Shown: in pieces, positions 25,362 through 34,208 of the stretch
Layout of the letters: each line of letters opens with the position of its first letter
How positions within the stretch are numbered: position 1 is the first letter of the stretch
From: CAISIP01 sp038326025
GTDB lineage: Bacteria > Pseudomonadota > Gammaproteobacteria > Burkholderiales > Burkholderiaceae_C
Assembly (NCBI GenBank): GCA_038326025.1
Contig: JBBQJP010000014.1
Location: forward strand, 27,631 to 91,630
Length of the DNA: 64,000 nucleotides
Reading direction: 5' to 3'
Program-made: the position numbers and the translations under genes
Notes under the pieces: model-generated
The model's input: the letters and a program-made list of their open reading frames with translations, nothing else
Told to the model about the DNA's origin: nothing
Databases searched by the model: none

Positions 25362-25985
25362 ATGAAAATCTGGGGCCGACTGAGCTCGATCAACGTGCGA
25401 AAGGTGGTGTGGGCGGCGCAGGAAACCGGAGTTCCATTCACCCGCACCGAGGCCGGCGCAGCCTTCGGTGTCGTGGGCACGCCCGAGTACCTGCAGATGA
25501 ATCCGAATGCGCTGGTGCCGACACTGCAGGACGGCGACCTCACGTTGTGGGAGTCCAATGTCATCGTGCGTTATCTGGCGACCCGCCACCCCGCCTGCGG
25601 ATTGCTGCCCACCGACATGGCCCGGCGCTTCATTGCCGAACAATGGATGGACTGGCAGCAGACCACGTTTGGCCGCGCCGGCCGCGACGCCTTCTTGCAG
25701 CTGATCCGTACACCCGCAGCGCAACGCGATGACGCGCTGATCGCACAGTCGGTTGCGGCCACCATGCCGCTGCTGCAACAAATCGACCGGCACCTGGCCG
25801 ATAACCGCTACATGGCCGGCGAGAACTTCAGCATGGGCGACATACCACTGGGCTGCGAAATGCACCGCTGGTTCGGCCTTCCGCTGGCGCATGACCTGGC
25901 CGCGACGCCCCATTTGCATCGCTGGTTTGATGCGCTGCGTGAGCGCCCGGCCGGCCTGGGCGTGCTCGACCAGCCCCTGACCTGA
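25362..25985 (+). CDS. Glutathione S-transferase family protein
   Basis: 207 residues. The start at 25362 follows AAGGAAG and gives the thioredoxin-like N-terminal domain (MKIWGRLSSINVRKVVW, NPNALVPTLQDG, LWESNVIVRYLA, about 1-75), then an all-helical C-terminal domain with GENFSMGDIPLGCEMHRW. The catalytic Ser/Cys position falls at SSINVRK, the usual bacterial beta/theta-like arrangement. It is 29 bp after the aminotransferase. The substrate is unknown. Confidence 0.93.
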   Translation: MKIWGRLSSINVRKVVWAAQETGVPFTRTEAGAAFGVVGTPEYLQMNPNALVPTLQDGDLTLWESNVIVRYLATRHPACGLLPTDMARRFIAEQWMDWQQTTFGRAGRDAFLQLIRTPAAQRDDALIAQSVAATMPLLQQIDRHLADNRYMAGENFSMGDIPLGCEMHRWFGLPLAHDLAATPHLHRWFDALRERPAGLGVLDQPLT

Positions 25986-25997
25986 TCGGATCCGACC

Positions 25998-26852
25998 ATG
26001 CAAGAACGTGCTTTTCAACAGGTAGATGTTTTCACCAACACGCCCTACCTCGGCAACCCGGTCGCCGTCGTGCTCCAGGCCGACGGTCTTGATGACGCCG
26101 ACATGCAACGCTTCGCACGCTGGACGAATCTGTCGGAGACCACCTTCATGCTGGCACCGACCGATCCGAAAGCCGATTACCGGTTGCGCATCTTCACGCC
26201 CGGCGGCGAACTGCAGTTTGCCGGCCACCCGACACTGGGCAGCTGCCATGCCTGGCTGGCGGCCGGTCACAAGCCGAAGTCCGAAACGCAGGTGGTGCAG
26301 CAATGTGGCATCGGCCTGGTCACGATCCAGCGCGACGGTGCGCGGCTGGCATTCGGCGCGCCGCCCCTGCAACGCAGCGCGGTCGACACCCGGTTGCGGG
26401 ATGCAGTCGCCGCGGCGCTGGAGCTGGCGTCCGCGCAGATCGTTGCGGCCCAGATGCTGGACAACGGCACACGCTGGTTGGGACTGTTGATCGACGACGC
26501 CGACCGTGTGGCGCAGCTGCGTCCGGATTTCGCCCGGCTCAAGGCGATCGGACACAAGGTCGGTGTGGCGGCAATTTGCGTCGGCGCGACGACGCCCGAT
26601 AACGACGCCGATCTGGTGGTGCGCGGCTTTGCGCCGCATATGGGAATCGACGAAGACCCTGTCACCGGCAGCCTGAACGCCGGCCTGGCCCAATGGCTGA
26701 TCGGCGACGGCCATATGGCCCCGTCGTATGTCGCCGCTCAGGGCGCGGCACTGGGACGCAATGGGCGCGTGCGCATCCACACCGATGCTGCTGGCCAGAT
26801 CTGGGTCGGGGGTCAGTCCGTCACCTGCGTCGAAGGCCGGGTCAGGCTTTGA
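25998..26852 (+). CDS. PhzF-family isomerase/epimerase
   Basis: 284 residues. PhzF signatures are FQQVDVFTNTPYLGNPVAVV at the N-terminus, the general-base Glu in NLSETTFML, FTPGGELQFAGHPTLGSCHA, and the C-terminal DEDPVTGSLNAGLAQWL. Family members catalyse proton shifts on small carboxylated substrates with a diaminopimelate-epimerase-like fold. It lies 12 bp after the GST gene. Only the family, not the reaction, can be called. Confidence 0.94.
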   Translation: MQERAFQQVDVFTNTPYLGNPVAVVLQADGLDDADMQRFARWTNLSETTFMLAPTDPKADYRLRIFTPGGELQFAGHPTLGSCHAWLAAGHKPKSETQVVQQCGIGLVTIQRDGARLAFGAPPLQRSAVDTRLRDAVAAALELASAQIVAAQMLDNGTRWLGLLIDDADRVAQLRPDFARLKAIGHKVGVAAICVGATTPDNDADLVVRGFAPHMGIDEDPVTGSLNAGLAQWLIGDGHMAPSYVAAQGAALGRNGRVRIHTDAAGQIWVGGQSVTCVEGRVRL

Positions 26853-27001
26853 GCCTCTAGCCCATGCGCAGTGCATCAACCCATCGCGGCAACCGCGCAC
26901 GCCATGCTCCCTGCGCGCACCGGACGCACCGCATCTGACCCGGACCCCGCGCTTGCTTGCCAGCCACCCTAAGCACCGTTACAACGTTACCAGGACCTGA
27001 C

Positions 27002-27973
27002 GTGATACTGCCCACACTTTCAGACATCGAGGCCGCCGCCCAGGTGGTGTACCGCGCCATGCCGGCCACCCCTCAATACCGCTGGGCGCTGGCCAGCCGG
27101 CGGCTGGGGACCGACTGCTGGTTCAAGCATGAAAACCACAGCCCGGTGGGCGCATTCAAGATCCGCGGCGGCCTGACCTATTTCGAAACCTTGCGCAGCC
27201 GTGGCGCCCTGCCCCATGCCGTGATCAGCGCCACGCGTGGCAATCATGGGCAAAGTGTTGCCTGGTCGGCGCGTGCGCACGGCGTGCCTTGCACCATCGT
27301 CGTGCCGCATGGCAACTCGGTGGAAAAGAACGACGCGATGCGCGCGCTTGGCGCCGAACTGATTGAACACGGTGACGATTTCCAGGCCAGCCGTGAACAC
27401 GCGCAGTTGCTGGCGCAGCAACAGGGCGCACTGATGGTGCCGAGCTTTGGCGCCGAACTGGTGCGCGGCGTGGCCACCGGCTGGCTGGAATTCTTGCGCG
27501 CCGTCCCGGCCATGGACGTGGCCTATGTGCCGATCGGGCTGGGCTCGGGCATCTGTGCCGCCATCGCCGCTCGGCAGGCACTGGGCCACAAGGCCCGCAT
27601 CGTGGGGGTGGTCAGCAGCCACGCCACCACCTATGCCGATTCGCTGGCTGCGCGGCGCGTAGTCGCCGCCACGGTGTCGACCGAGCTGGCCGACGGCATG
27701 GCCTGCCGGCTGGCGGAACAGGAGGCGCTGGACATTTTGCTTGAGCATGTCGACCACGTGGTGCAGGTCGACGATGCCGCTGTGGCCGATGCCATGCGCG
27801 CAATCTTCGCGGACACGCACAACGTGGCCGAAGGCGCTGGTGCGGCGGCTTTCGCCGCGGCCTTGCAGGAACGCGAGCGCAACCGGGGCCAGGTCGTCGG
27901 CGCCGTGTTGTCAGGTGGCAATGTGGACAGCGTCATGTTCGCTCGCGTGTTGGCCGGCGCACCGGAGCGATGA
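27002..27973 (+). CDS. PLP-dependent threonine dehydratase-like lyase
   Basis: 323 residues, fold-type II. The GTG at 27002 is preferred because AGGA lies 8 bp upstream; a TTG 45 bp earlier is possible. The PLP lysine sits in NHSPVGAFKIRGG, followed by ATRGNHGQSVAWSA and the phosphate-binding GLGSGICAAIAA. The C-terminus has the SGGNVD tail of the serine/threonine dehydratase group (no ACT domain), so it resembles catabolic or hydroxyaspartate/threonine-type dehydratases. It is 149 bp after the PhzF gene and overlaps the next gene by 4 bp. Confidence 0.9.
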   Translation: MILPTLSDIEAAAQVVYRAMPATPQYRWALASRRLGTDCWFKHENHSPVGAFKIRGGLTYFETLRSRGALPHAVISATRGNHGQSVAWSARAHGVPCTIVVPHGNSVEKNDAMRALGAELIEHGDDFQASREHAQLLAQQQGALMVPSFGAELVRGVATGWLEFLRAVPAMDVAYVPIGLGSGICAAIAARQALGHKARIVGVVSSHATTYADSLAARRVVAATVSTELADGMACRLAEQEALDILLEHVDHVVQVDDAAVADAMRAIFADTHNVAEGAGAAAFAAALQERERNRGQVVGAVLSGGNVDSVMFARVLAGAPER

Positions 27974-28485
27974 AATACCTGCAGGCCTATCCACAGTCGC
28001 TGCAGGATCAGGCACGCGTACTGATCGACAGTGGCGCCGTGCCTGCGCATGTGCAACGCAAGTACCCGAACGAGCATCTGGTGCGGACCGACCGCGCCCT
28101 GTACGACTACACCGTGGCGCTGAAAAACGAATACCTGCGCGGCGCCGACACCTTGTCCAAGGTGCTGTACGACAACAAGCTGCAGGTGGTCGCACACGCA
28201 CTCGGAACCCACACTGCCGTGTCGCGGGTGCAGGGCGGCAAACTCAAGGCCAAACGCGAGATCCGTATTGCGGCGCTGTTCCGCCACCTGCCGGCAGCGT
28301 TCCTGCGCATGATTACGGTCCATGAACTGGCCCATCTGAAGGAGAAGGGGCACGATAAGGCCTTCTACCAGTTGTGCACCTACATGGAACCCGATTACCA
28401 CCAGATCGAGTTCGACCTGCGTTTGGTGCTGACCCATATTGACACCATAGGTCCGCTGCAGGGCACCAAGGCGGCGGACTGGTGA
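27970..28485 (+). CDS. YgjP-like M48 family metallopeptidase (DUF45)
   Basis: 171 residues. The zinc motif is HELAH (His118, Glu119, His122) with a third ligand candidate His128 in KEKGHDKAFYQL, as in YgjP/WLM-type gluzincins. It has no signal peptide or membrane segment, so it is cytoplasmic. The ATG overlaps the dehydratase stop (ATGA) and its own stop overlaps a GTG start of the next gene. The function of the family is largely unknown. Confidence 0.9.
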   Translation: MKYLQAYPQSLQDQARVLIDSGAVPAHVQRKYPNEHLVRTDRALYDYTVALKNEYLRGADTLSKVLYDNKLQVVAHALGTHTAVSRVQGGKLKAKREIRIAALFRHLPAAFLRMITVHELAHLKEKGHDKAFYQLCTYMEPDYHQIEFDLRLVLTHIDTIGPLQGTKAADW

Positions 28486-28970
28486 CGGTGCAGCCTTCAT
28501 CACCGTCGCCAAGTGAACCGGCCATCGGTGCCGCCGCAAGACCACTGGCGCGCCCCGTGCGCTGGCTGTTGTGGCTGGCCGGAACGATCGCACTGGGGCT
28601 GGGACTGATCGGCGTGGTGTTGCCCGGCTTGCCCACCACACCATTCGTTTTGCTGGCCGCTGCCTGTTATGCCCGCGCCTCTCCACGGCTGCACCAGCGC
28701 ATGCGCGAGAACGCCTGGATCGGCCCGATGCTGCGCGACTGGGAGGCCAACCGCAGTCTGAGCCGGCGGGTCAAGACCATTGCATTGGCGTCGATGGCCA
28801 TCATGGTGGCGGTCTCAGTCTGGACCTTGCGTTCGCAACCGGCCTTGCAGCTGCTGCTGGTATGCACCGGCGCCTTGGGCATCTGGATCGTGGGCTGGCG
28901 CATACCGACCCGCGGCAAGCCAGAGCGAGCGGAAGCCGACGTGCCTGCGCCGGACGCGGACAGACGCTGA
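28482..28970 (+). CDS. YbaN family inner-membrane protein (DUF454)
   Basis: 162 residues from a GTG start overlapping the previous stop. The signature GLGLIGVVLPGLPTTPFVLLAAACYARASPR (about 38-68, read in pieces) is the DUF454 motif. Three hydrophobic segments are seen at about 28-60, 100-118 and 124-142. A charged, Pro/Ala-rich tail follows. The function is not established for this family. Confidence 0.92.
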   Translation: MTVQPSSPSPSEPAIGAAARPLARPVRWLLWLAGTIALGLGLIGVVLPGLPTTPFVLLAAACYARASPRLHQRMRENAWIGPMLRDWEANRSLSRRVKTIALASMAIMVAVSVWTLRSQPALQLLLVCTGALGIWIVGWRIPTRGKPERAEADVPAPDADRR

Positions 28971-29184
28971 GCAACTGACAGAAGAAGCATCGGACCTGCG
29001 TCGAACGGGTCCGGTCCCCAAGCGGGCGCCACCATGGATGCCGGCAGCCCCGTTCGCCACACTGTGTTACCCGAAAACCGGGGTGCAAACCCTCGCAAGA
29101 GTCCACCATCCGGATAATCGGCGTTGCCCCTTTCCGTTTCACCGATTCCACCCGGCGCGCCCCGCGCCACCGGGCTTGCCGCCA

Positions 29185-30396
29185 ATGTCCGCTTCGCGTC
29201 GCCACCACCTCCACGCCTCTGCTACTTCGTTCACCTGCCAGTGGGCAATCATCTCGACACTTGCCGCGGGTGCCGGCCTGGCGCAGGCGCAGACTACGGC
29301 CCCGCCCGCCGACGGCTGGAAAGTGTGTAGCGGCCAGTCCGACAACCAGGCCCGACTCGCCTGCTTTGACCGCTGGGCCGGTGCGTTGTCCGGCACACCG
29401 CAAGCTGCTGCAACCCCGTTGGCACCCGCGCAGGCAGCGTGGGCCAGTGCCAACCCGCTCGCAACGGCGCAACACGGCGCCCAATTGGAGCGAGGCACGC
29501 GCGCCGGATCGGACACGCTCGATGAGCGCGACTGCGCCGACCCGCGCACCTCACAGATATCGCGCTTCTGGGAACTTGAACCGGCCTCTGACTGCGGCAC
29601 CTTCGGCATCCGCGGTTACCGGCCGCTGAGCCTGTCATGGATTGGCTCGGACAGCGTCAACACCGCACCGAGTTCGCCCAGCGCCGGTCATACCGCCACG
29701 ACACCGGTCGACTACAGCACCTCGGAGACCCGGATTCAGCTGTCGGTGCGCACCAAGATCGCACGCGGCCTGCTGACGGACAGCGACTCGCCCCGGCGCG
29801 ACTCGTTGTGGTTTGGTTATACGCAGCAGTCGTATTGGCAGCTTTTCAACGGCGCTATCTCGCGGCCGTTTCGCAGCACCGACCATCAACCCGAACTGAT
29901 CTACATCCTGCCACTCGATGCGCCGCTGAACCATGGCTGGCGGCTGCGTTATGGCGGCCTGGCGCTCAACCACCAGTCCAACGGCCAGTCCCTGCCGCTG
30001 TCGCGCAGCTGGAACCGCATCATTCTGATGGCCGGCATGGAAAAAGACAACCAGTTCAGCCTGACCGGCAGGATCTGGGCGCGGGTGCCCGAACGTGACG
30101 ACCAGGACGACAACCCCGACATCTCCGACCATATCGGGCGCGCCGAGGTGGCCGCATTCTGGAACGTCAACAAGACCCACTCGCTGGGCGTGACGCTGCG
30201 CCACTCCTTGCGCAGCAAGGCGCGCGGCTCGGTTCGACTGGAGTGGATGCAGGCGATCGGCCAGCAACGCGCCGATGGCGAACCCAGCGGCTTGCGTATT
30301 CACACCCAGCTGTTCAGCGGATACGGCGACTCGCTGCTGGATTACAACCGGCGGCGTACGGTGCTGAGCGTGGGTTTGAGTCTGGTGGATTTTTAA
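29185..30396 (+). CDS. pldA: Outer-membrane phospholipase A (PldA-type)
   Basis: 403 residues. The start at 29185 gives an N-terminal export signal (hydrophobic about 18-33, ending AGLAQAQ). Residues 40-145 are a Cys-containing N-terminal extension. The C-terminal 250 residues form the 12-strand barrel, with the catalytic motif NHQSNG at 262-267 supplying His263 and Ser265, and the family segments WFGYTQQSYWQLFN and GMEKDNQFSLTGRIWARV. The enzyme hydrolyses misplaced phospholipids at the outer membrane as a calcium-dependent dimer. The terminal residue is Phe, normal for barrel insertion. Confidence 0.93.
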   Translation: MSASRRHHLHASATSFTCQWAIISTLAAGAGLAQAQTTAPPADGWKVCSGQSDNQARLACFDRWAGALSGTPQAAATPLAPAQAAWASANPLATAQHGAQLERGTRAGSDTLDERDCADPRTSQISRFWELEPASDCGTFGIRGYRPLSLSWIGSDSVNTAPSSPSAGHTATTPVDYSTSETRIQLSVRTKIARGLLTDSDSPRRDSLWFGYTQQSYWQLFNGAISRPFRSTDHQPELIYILPLDAPLNHGWRLRYGGLALNHQSNGQSLPLSRSWNRIILMAGMEKDNQFSLTGRIWARVPERDDQDDNPDISDHIGRAEVAAFWNVNKTHSLGVTLRHSLRSKARGSVRLEWMQAIGQQRADGEPSGLRIHTQLFSGYGDSLLDYNRRRTVLSVGLSLVDF

Positions 30397-30399
30397 GCC

Positions 30400-30957
30400 T
30401 CATGTCGTCGGCGCGGGCGCAGTCGCCGCGCGAAGCTGATGGCGCATATGCAAGGACAAGCCCAGCGAAGCCATCGCCGCATCCTTGCGGCCCAGAATGT
30501 TTTCCGCCAGCGGCAGGAACTGCGCTTCCTCCTGGCGCGCATGTGCGTCGTAACGGGCGATCAGATCGTTCAGGCCGACTGCGTCCAGTTGCGCCGGGTC
30601 ACCGTCGGCGAACCGTTCAAGACCGGGTTCAAGTGATCGCCACAAAACCTCGATGCGCCGGTGTTCAGCCGTGAGCAGCTCAGTCAAGGCGCGCAGCCCG
30701 CCATATTCCGCGGGCTTGCTGGCGGCCAGCACCGCGGGAAACAACTCTTTCTCCTCTTCGCCATGGTGGTCGAACATGACAGTACGGAAGAACTGCAGCG
30801 CCTGGCGCGCTGCATCCCGTGCCTGCGACGGTGCGCCAACCTGCTGTGGCAACCGGGACAAGGACTCGAGCTGCGCACGGATGCCCTCGTGGCAGCGGGA
30901 AAAGTCATGGATCGGCAGTGCTCCGCCTGCACCAAGGGGGTTGTTCGTGTCGGACAT
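30400..30957 (-). CDS. Hemerythrin-like HHE-domain protein (copy 1)
   Basis: 185 residues. The start at 30957 is chosen for its AGGAGG ribosome site; an upstream start at 31017 would add 20 residues. The histidines and carboxylates of a di-iron site appear in order: IHDFSRCHEGIR, MFDHHGEEEKELFP, AEHRRIE and YDAHARQEEAQFLP. Such proteins bind O2 or NO or protect iron centres. A candidate FNR/DNR box lies upstream at 31044-31057. It is convergent with pldA. Confidence 0.9.
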   Translation of the reverse strand: MSDTNNPLGAGGALPIHDFSRCHEGIRAQLESLSRLPQQVGAPSQARDAARQALQFFRTVMFDHHGEEEKELFPAVLAASKPAEYGGLRALTELLTAEHRRIEVLWRSLEPGLERFADGDPAQLDAVGLNDLIARYDAHARQEEAQFLPLAENILGRKDAAMASLGLSLHMRHQLRAATAPAPTT

Positions 30958-31043
30958 CGGCTGGCCTCCTGCGCAATCCCGCCAGGCCGAAATGGCGTAT
31001 TGGCGGTCTGGGGACAAGTTAACAAGCCCCCGCGGGGAAAGGC

Positions 31044-31057
31044 TTGACCTGGATCAG
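31044..31057. promoter_or_regulatory. FNR/DNR-type box upstream of hemerythrin copy 1
   Basis: TTGAC-CTGG-ATCAG matches 8 of 10 conserved positions of TTGAT-N4-ATCAA. On the minus strand a TTAACT -10-like hexamer lies at 31022-31017. The predicted start near 31010 would put the box centre at about -40.5, the class II activator position. Confidence 0.5.
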
Positions 31058-31092
31058 GCGAGTGGCTCGCAGCGAAGTCGAAGCACAAGCCT

Positions 31093-32007
31093 TCAGGCTC
31101 CGCTGCCGACTTGCCCCGCCAACAGCAGCTGCGTGACGTCGCCCAGCGTCGTACCGCTACGCATCAGGTCGAGAATCACATCGAAATGGTTGCGCCCGGG
31201 CACTTCGAACACTTGTGGCGTCATGCCTGTGGCGGCGCCGATGCCCTGCGCAAACGCCTGGCTCTGCGCCTTGAATGCCTCCGTCTCGACCTCCCCCCAG
31301 CACACCAGCGCAGGCGGAAAACCGGCAAGATCCCATCGGATCGGACTCAACAAAGCTGCCGTTTCGGGCGTCAGCTTCAGCGCCTCGTTGATTGACGTGC
31401 CCACCAACGGCAGCAGTTCGTAGACGCCCGACACCAGTACCGCAGCGGCGGGCAGGCCCACCGGCAGATCGGCGTCACCTGGCCAGCCCCGCAAACAACT
31501 CATCGCCGCCAGATGCGCCCCGGCTGAGCTGCCGGCCACGACGATGCGCCGGGCGTCGAAGCCAAGTTCCTCCGCCTGCGTTTGCAACCAGCGCAGGGCG
31601 TTGCGGCAATCGAACACCATCTGCTCCACGGTCGCGTGCGGCGCCAGCGTGTAGTCAAGCGCGGCAAAGGCGGCACCTGCCGCGATGCAGTCTTCGGCAG
31701 CAAACAGCGATTCGTTTTTCGACAACTCCTGCCAGTAACCGCCGTGGATGAACACCAGCAGCGGGGGCAAGGCCGAGCCTGCCGGTGCGTCGGCGGGAGG
31801 CAGGAACAGGTCGAGCGTATGGGACGCCGCCGGGCCGTAACTCAGGCTGCGGCGGTCAACAAGCGCGCGCAAGGCGGCCGCGCTGCGCGTCACATACTCT
31901 TGTACGAACGGCGCGTAGTTGCCGCCAATGCAGGAGCTGGGCGAATAGACCCGCTCGCGCTCAGGCAACGGCAGATCAGCACCAAACGCTGCCGCGTCAA
32001 ACGTCAT
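31093..32007 (-). CDS. Alpha/beta-hydrolase, arylformamidase (kynurenine formamidase)-like
   Basis: 304 residues. The start at 32007 overlaps the tryptophan dioxygenase stop (ATGA). The oxyanion-type HGGYWQ motif and the nucleophile elbow GSSAGAHLAAM (Ser in G-S-S-A-G) match the alpha/beta-hydrolase formamidases, with the catalytic His probably in PGRNHFDVI. It would hydrolyse N-formylkynurenine to kynurenine and formate. This is the alpha/beta-hydrolase type rather than the metal-dependent KynB cyclase type common in bacteria. Gene order (TDO first, coupled) strongly supports the role. Confidence 0.85.
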   Translation of the reverse strand: MTFDAAAFGADLPLPERERVYSPSSCIGGNYAPFVQEYVTRSAAALRALVDRRSLSYGPAASHTLDLFLPPADAPAGSALPPLLVFIHGGYWQELSKNESLFAAEDCIAAGAAFAALDYTLAPHATVEQMVFDCRNALRWLQTQAEELGFDARRIVVAGSSAGAHLAAMSCLRGWPGDADLPVGLPAAAVLVSGVYELLPLVGTSINEALKLTPETAALLSPIRWDLAGFPPALVCWGEVETEAFKAQSQAFAQGIGAATGMTPQVFEVPGRNHFDVILDLMRSGTTLGDVTQLLLAGQVGSGA

Positions 32008-32873
32008 AACTCGGTGCGCACGCGCCACAACTCGGGGAACAACACCACGTCGAGCATCTTGCGCAGGTAACTCACGCCGCCGGTACCACCCGTGCCGCGC
32101 TTGAACCCGATGATGCGCTCGACCGTGGTGACATGGCGAAAGCGCCAGTGCCGGAATGCGTCTTCCAGGTCGACCAATTTTTCGGCCAGTTGGTACAGCT
32201 CCCAATGGGCCGACGGGTCGCGGTATACCACCGTCCAGGCCTGCGTGACGCCGTCGTCTGCCACATACGGCTGCGTCCAGTCCCGCTGCAGGTGGCTGGC
32301 GGGCACCACGATGCCGCGCCGCGCCATCAAGCGCAGTGCTTCGTCATATAGCGACGGCGCCTCATAGGCGGCCTGCACCATGGCCAGGCGCTCGGGGTGA
32401 TGTGCATGCGGTTTGAGCATGGCCGCATTCTTGTTGCCGAGCGAGAACTCGATGCAACGGTACTGGAAACTCTGGAAGCCGCTGGACTGACCGAGCGAGG
32501 GCCGCATGGCGGTGTACTCGGGCGGCGTCATTGTCGCCAGCACATCCCAGGCATGCACCAGTTGCTCCATGATGCGCGAGACCCTTGCCAGCATCTTGAA
32601 GGCGCTGGACAACTCGTCGCTGGCCACGCCGCGCACCGCCGCACCGAGCTCGTGCAGCATCAGCTTCATCCACAGTTCGCTGGTCTGGTGCTGCACGATG
32701 AACAGCATCTCGTCGTGCGCTTTTGACAGCGGCTTTTGCGCGCTCAGGATCTGGTCAAGTTGCAGATAGTCGCCATAACTCATGGAGCGACTGAAATCGA
32801 GCTGGGCCTTTTCGTCCTGGACGATCTGCGCGGTTGAATTTTCGGATGCAGGTGCGGGTGGCTCGGATGTCAT
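32004..32873 (-). CDS. kynA: Tryptophan 2,3-dioxygenase
   Basis: 289 residues, the bacterial TDO length. The enzyme is a heme dioxygenase that opens the indole ring of L-tryptophan to N-formylkynurenine. Family signatures include SYGDYLQLDQILSAQKPLS, HDEMLFIVQHQTSELWMKL (with the substrate-contact His), SGFQSFQYR, and WRFRHVTTVERIIGFKRGTGGTGGVSYL with the proximal heme His. The ATG at 32873 overlaps the aminotransferase stop (ATGA); a longer in-frame upstream extension is shadow sequence of that gene. Confidence 0.97.
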   Translation of the reverse strand: MTSEPPAPASENSTAQIVQDEKAQLDFSRSMSYGDYLQLDQILSAQKPLSKAHDEMLFIVQHQTSELWMKLMLHELGAAVRGVASDELSSAFKMLARVSRIMEQLVHAWDVLATMTPPEYTAMRPSLGQSSGFQSFQYRCIEFSLGNKNAAMLKPHAHHPERLAMVQAAYEAPSLYDEALRLMARRGIVVPASHLQRDWTQPYVADDGVTQAWTVVYRDPSAHWELYQLAEKLVDLEDAFRHWRFRHVTTVERIIGFKRGTGGTGGVSYLRKMLDVVLFPELWRVRTEL

Positions 32874-34093
32874 GTCTGCTCCAGAACGGCGGCCATGGCG
32901 CGTGCCACGTACGCGACATTTTGGGTGGTCAGGCCGGAAATGCAAAGCCTTCCCGAACGAATCAGGTAGACCGCGTGCTCGTCGCGCAAACGGTTCACCT
33001 GCGCTTCGCTCAAACCGGTGTAGCTGAACATGCCACGTTGCGTCAGCAGGTAGTCGAAGTTGCGCCGACCCTGGAATACCGCGTTCAATTCGCCATGGAG
33101 TTGTTCGCGCATGGCGCGGATGCGTTGGCGCATCTCGGCGGTCTCGGCTGACCATTGTGCAAACAGCGCCGGGTCTTGCAGCACCCGCTCGATGACACGT
33201 GCGCCGTGGGTCGGTGGCGTCGAATAACTGGCGCGCACCGTGGCCTTGAGCTGGCCCAGTACCGCATCGGCGGTCTTGCGGTCGGCGCATACGACACTCA
33301 GGCCGCCGCAGCGCTCGCCATACATCGAGAAGTTTTTCGAGAACGAGTTGGCCACCAGGAACGTGATGCCGGCATCGGCCAAAGCGCGCAAGGCAAACGC
33401 ATCCTCAGCCAGACCGTCGCCGAAACCCTGGTAGGCGATGTCGACGAACGGAATCAGCGCGCGCTCATGCAGCACAGGGATCAGAGCCTGCCACTGCTCG
33501 GCCAACAGGTCCACGCCCGTGGGGTTGTGGCAACAGGCATGCAGCAGCACCACACTGTGCTCAGGCAATTCGGCCAACCGGGCCAACATGGCTTCAAAAC
33601 GCAGACCGCCGCTGGCAGGGTCGTAATACGGATAGGTGCCAAGCTTCAGACCGGCACCCTGGAAAATCGCGAGGTGATTCTCCCAGGTCGGATCGCTGAC
33701 CCACACGCCCGATCCCGGGTAATACCGGTGCAGGAATTCCGCGCCGATACGCAATGCACCCGAACCACCGAGTGTCTGCAAGGTCGCCACACGACCACCG
33801 GTCACCGCATCGTGTTCGGCGCCGAACAGCAATTTTTGCACTGCGCTGCGGTAACCGGCCAGCCCCTCCATCGGCAGATAGGGACGCGCGCCAATCTGCT
33901 GCGCCATTGCGGACTCGGCGCTGCGCACCGACGGCAATACCGGCAACCGACCCTCGTTGTCGAAATAGATCCCGATGCTCAAGCTGACCTTGTCCGGCCG
34001 GGTGTCGGCCAAAAACGTCTCCATCAACGTCAGGATGGGATCGCCACCATATGGCGGGACATGGGAAAAAAGTGCTTGGGCAACGGCAGACAT
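32870..34093 (-). CDS. Aromatic/aspartate-type aminotransferase (TyrB/AspC family)
   Basis: 407 residues, fold-type I subgroup Ia. Signatures are LSIGIYFDNEGRLPVL, LQTLGGSGALRIGAEFL, HACCHNPTGVD, FVDIAYQGFGDGL and the PLP lysine in NSFSKNFSMYGERCG, with the substrate arginine near GRLCISGL. It transaminates aromatic amino acids or aspartate with 2-oxoglutarate. It is first in an operon with TDO and formamidase, all three coupled by ATGA overlaps, so tryptophan or kynurenine is the likely in vivo substrate. GGAAAACC lies before the ATG. Confidence 0.94.
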   Translation of the reverse strand: MSAVAQALFSHVPPYGGDPILTLMETFLADTRPDKVSLSIGIYFDNEGRLPVLPSVRSAESAMAQQIGARPYLPMEGLAGYRSAVQKLLFGAEHDAVTGGRVATLQTLGGSGALRIGAEFLHRYYPGSGVWVSDPTWENHLAIFQGAGLKLGTYPYYDPASGGLRFEAMLARLAELPEHSVVLLHACCHNPTGVDLLAEQWQALIPVLHERALIPFVDIAYQGFGDGLAEDAFALRALADAGITFLVANSFSKNFSMYGERCGGLSVVCADRKTADAVLGQLKATVRASYSTPPTHGARVIERVLQDPALFAQWSAETAEMRQRIRAMREQLHGELNAVFQGRRNFDYLLTQRGMFSYTGLSEAQVNRLRDEHAVYLIRSGRLCISGLTTQNVAYVARAMAAVLEQT

Positions 34094-34208
34094 GGTTTTC
34101 CTGTTTCGATGAATCTACCTGTATTCTTCACTGTTTCGATCATCTCTTTCAATGATTTTCTTTCAGATGAATAATTGATCCTTTATTTCCGTACTTAGAG
34201 AATAATTT
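34094..34208. promoter_or_regulatory. AT-rich divergent control region of kynurenine operon and Lrp-type regulator
   Basis: 115 bp, clearly less GC-rich than flanking genes. CTGTTTCGAT occurs twice, at 34101-34110 and 34131-34140, exactly 30 bp (three helical turns) apart, and a CTTTCAaTGA/CTTTCAgaTGA pair occurs about 34146-34170. Phased repeats of this kind suit an Lrp-type octameric regulator. Both promoters should lie here. Confidence 0.55.

Noticed and set aside
32874..33290. N-terminal extension of tryptophan dioxygenase
   Set aside because: The extension is antisense/out-of-frame shadow of the aminotransferase gene; TDO homology begins at 32873.
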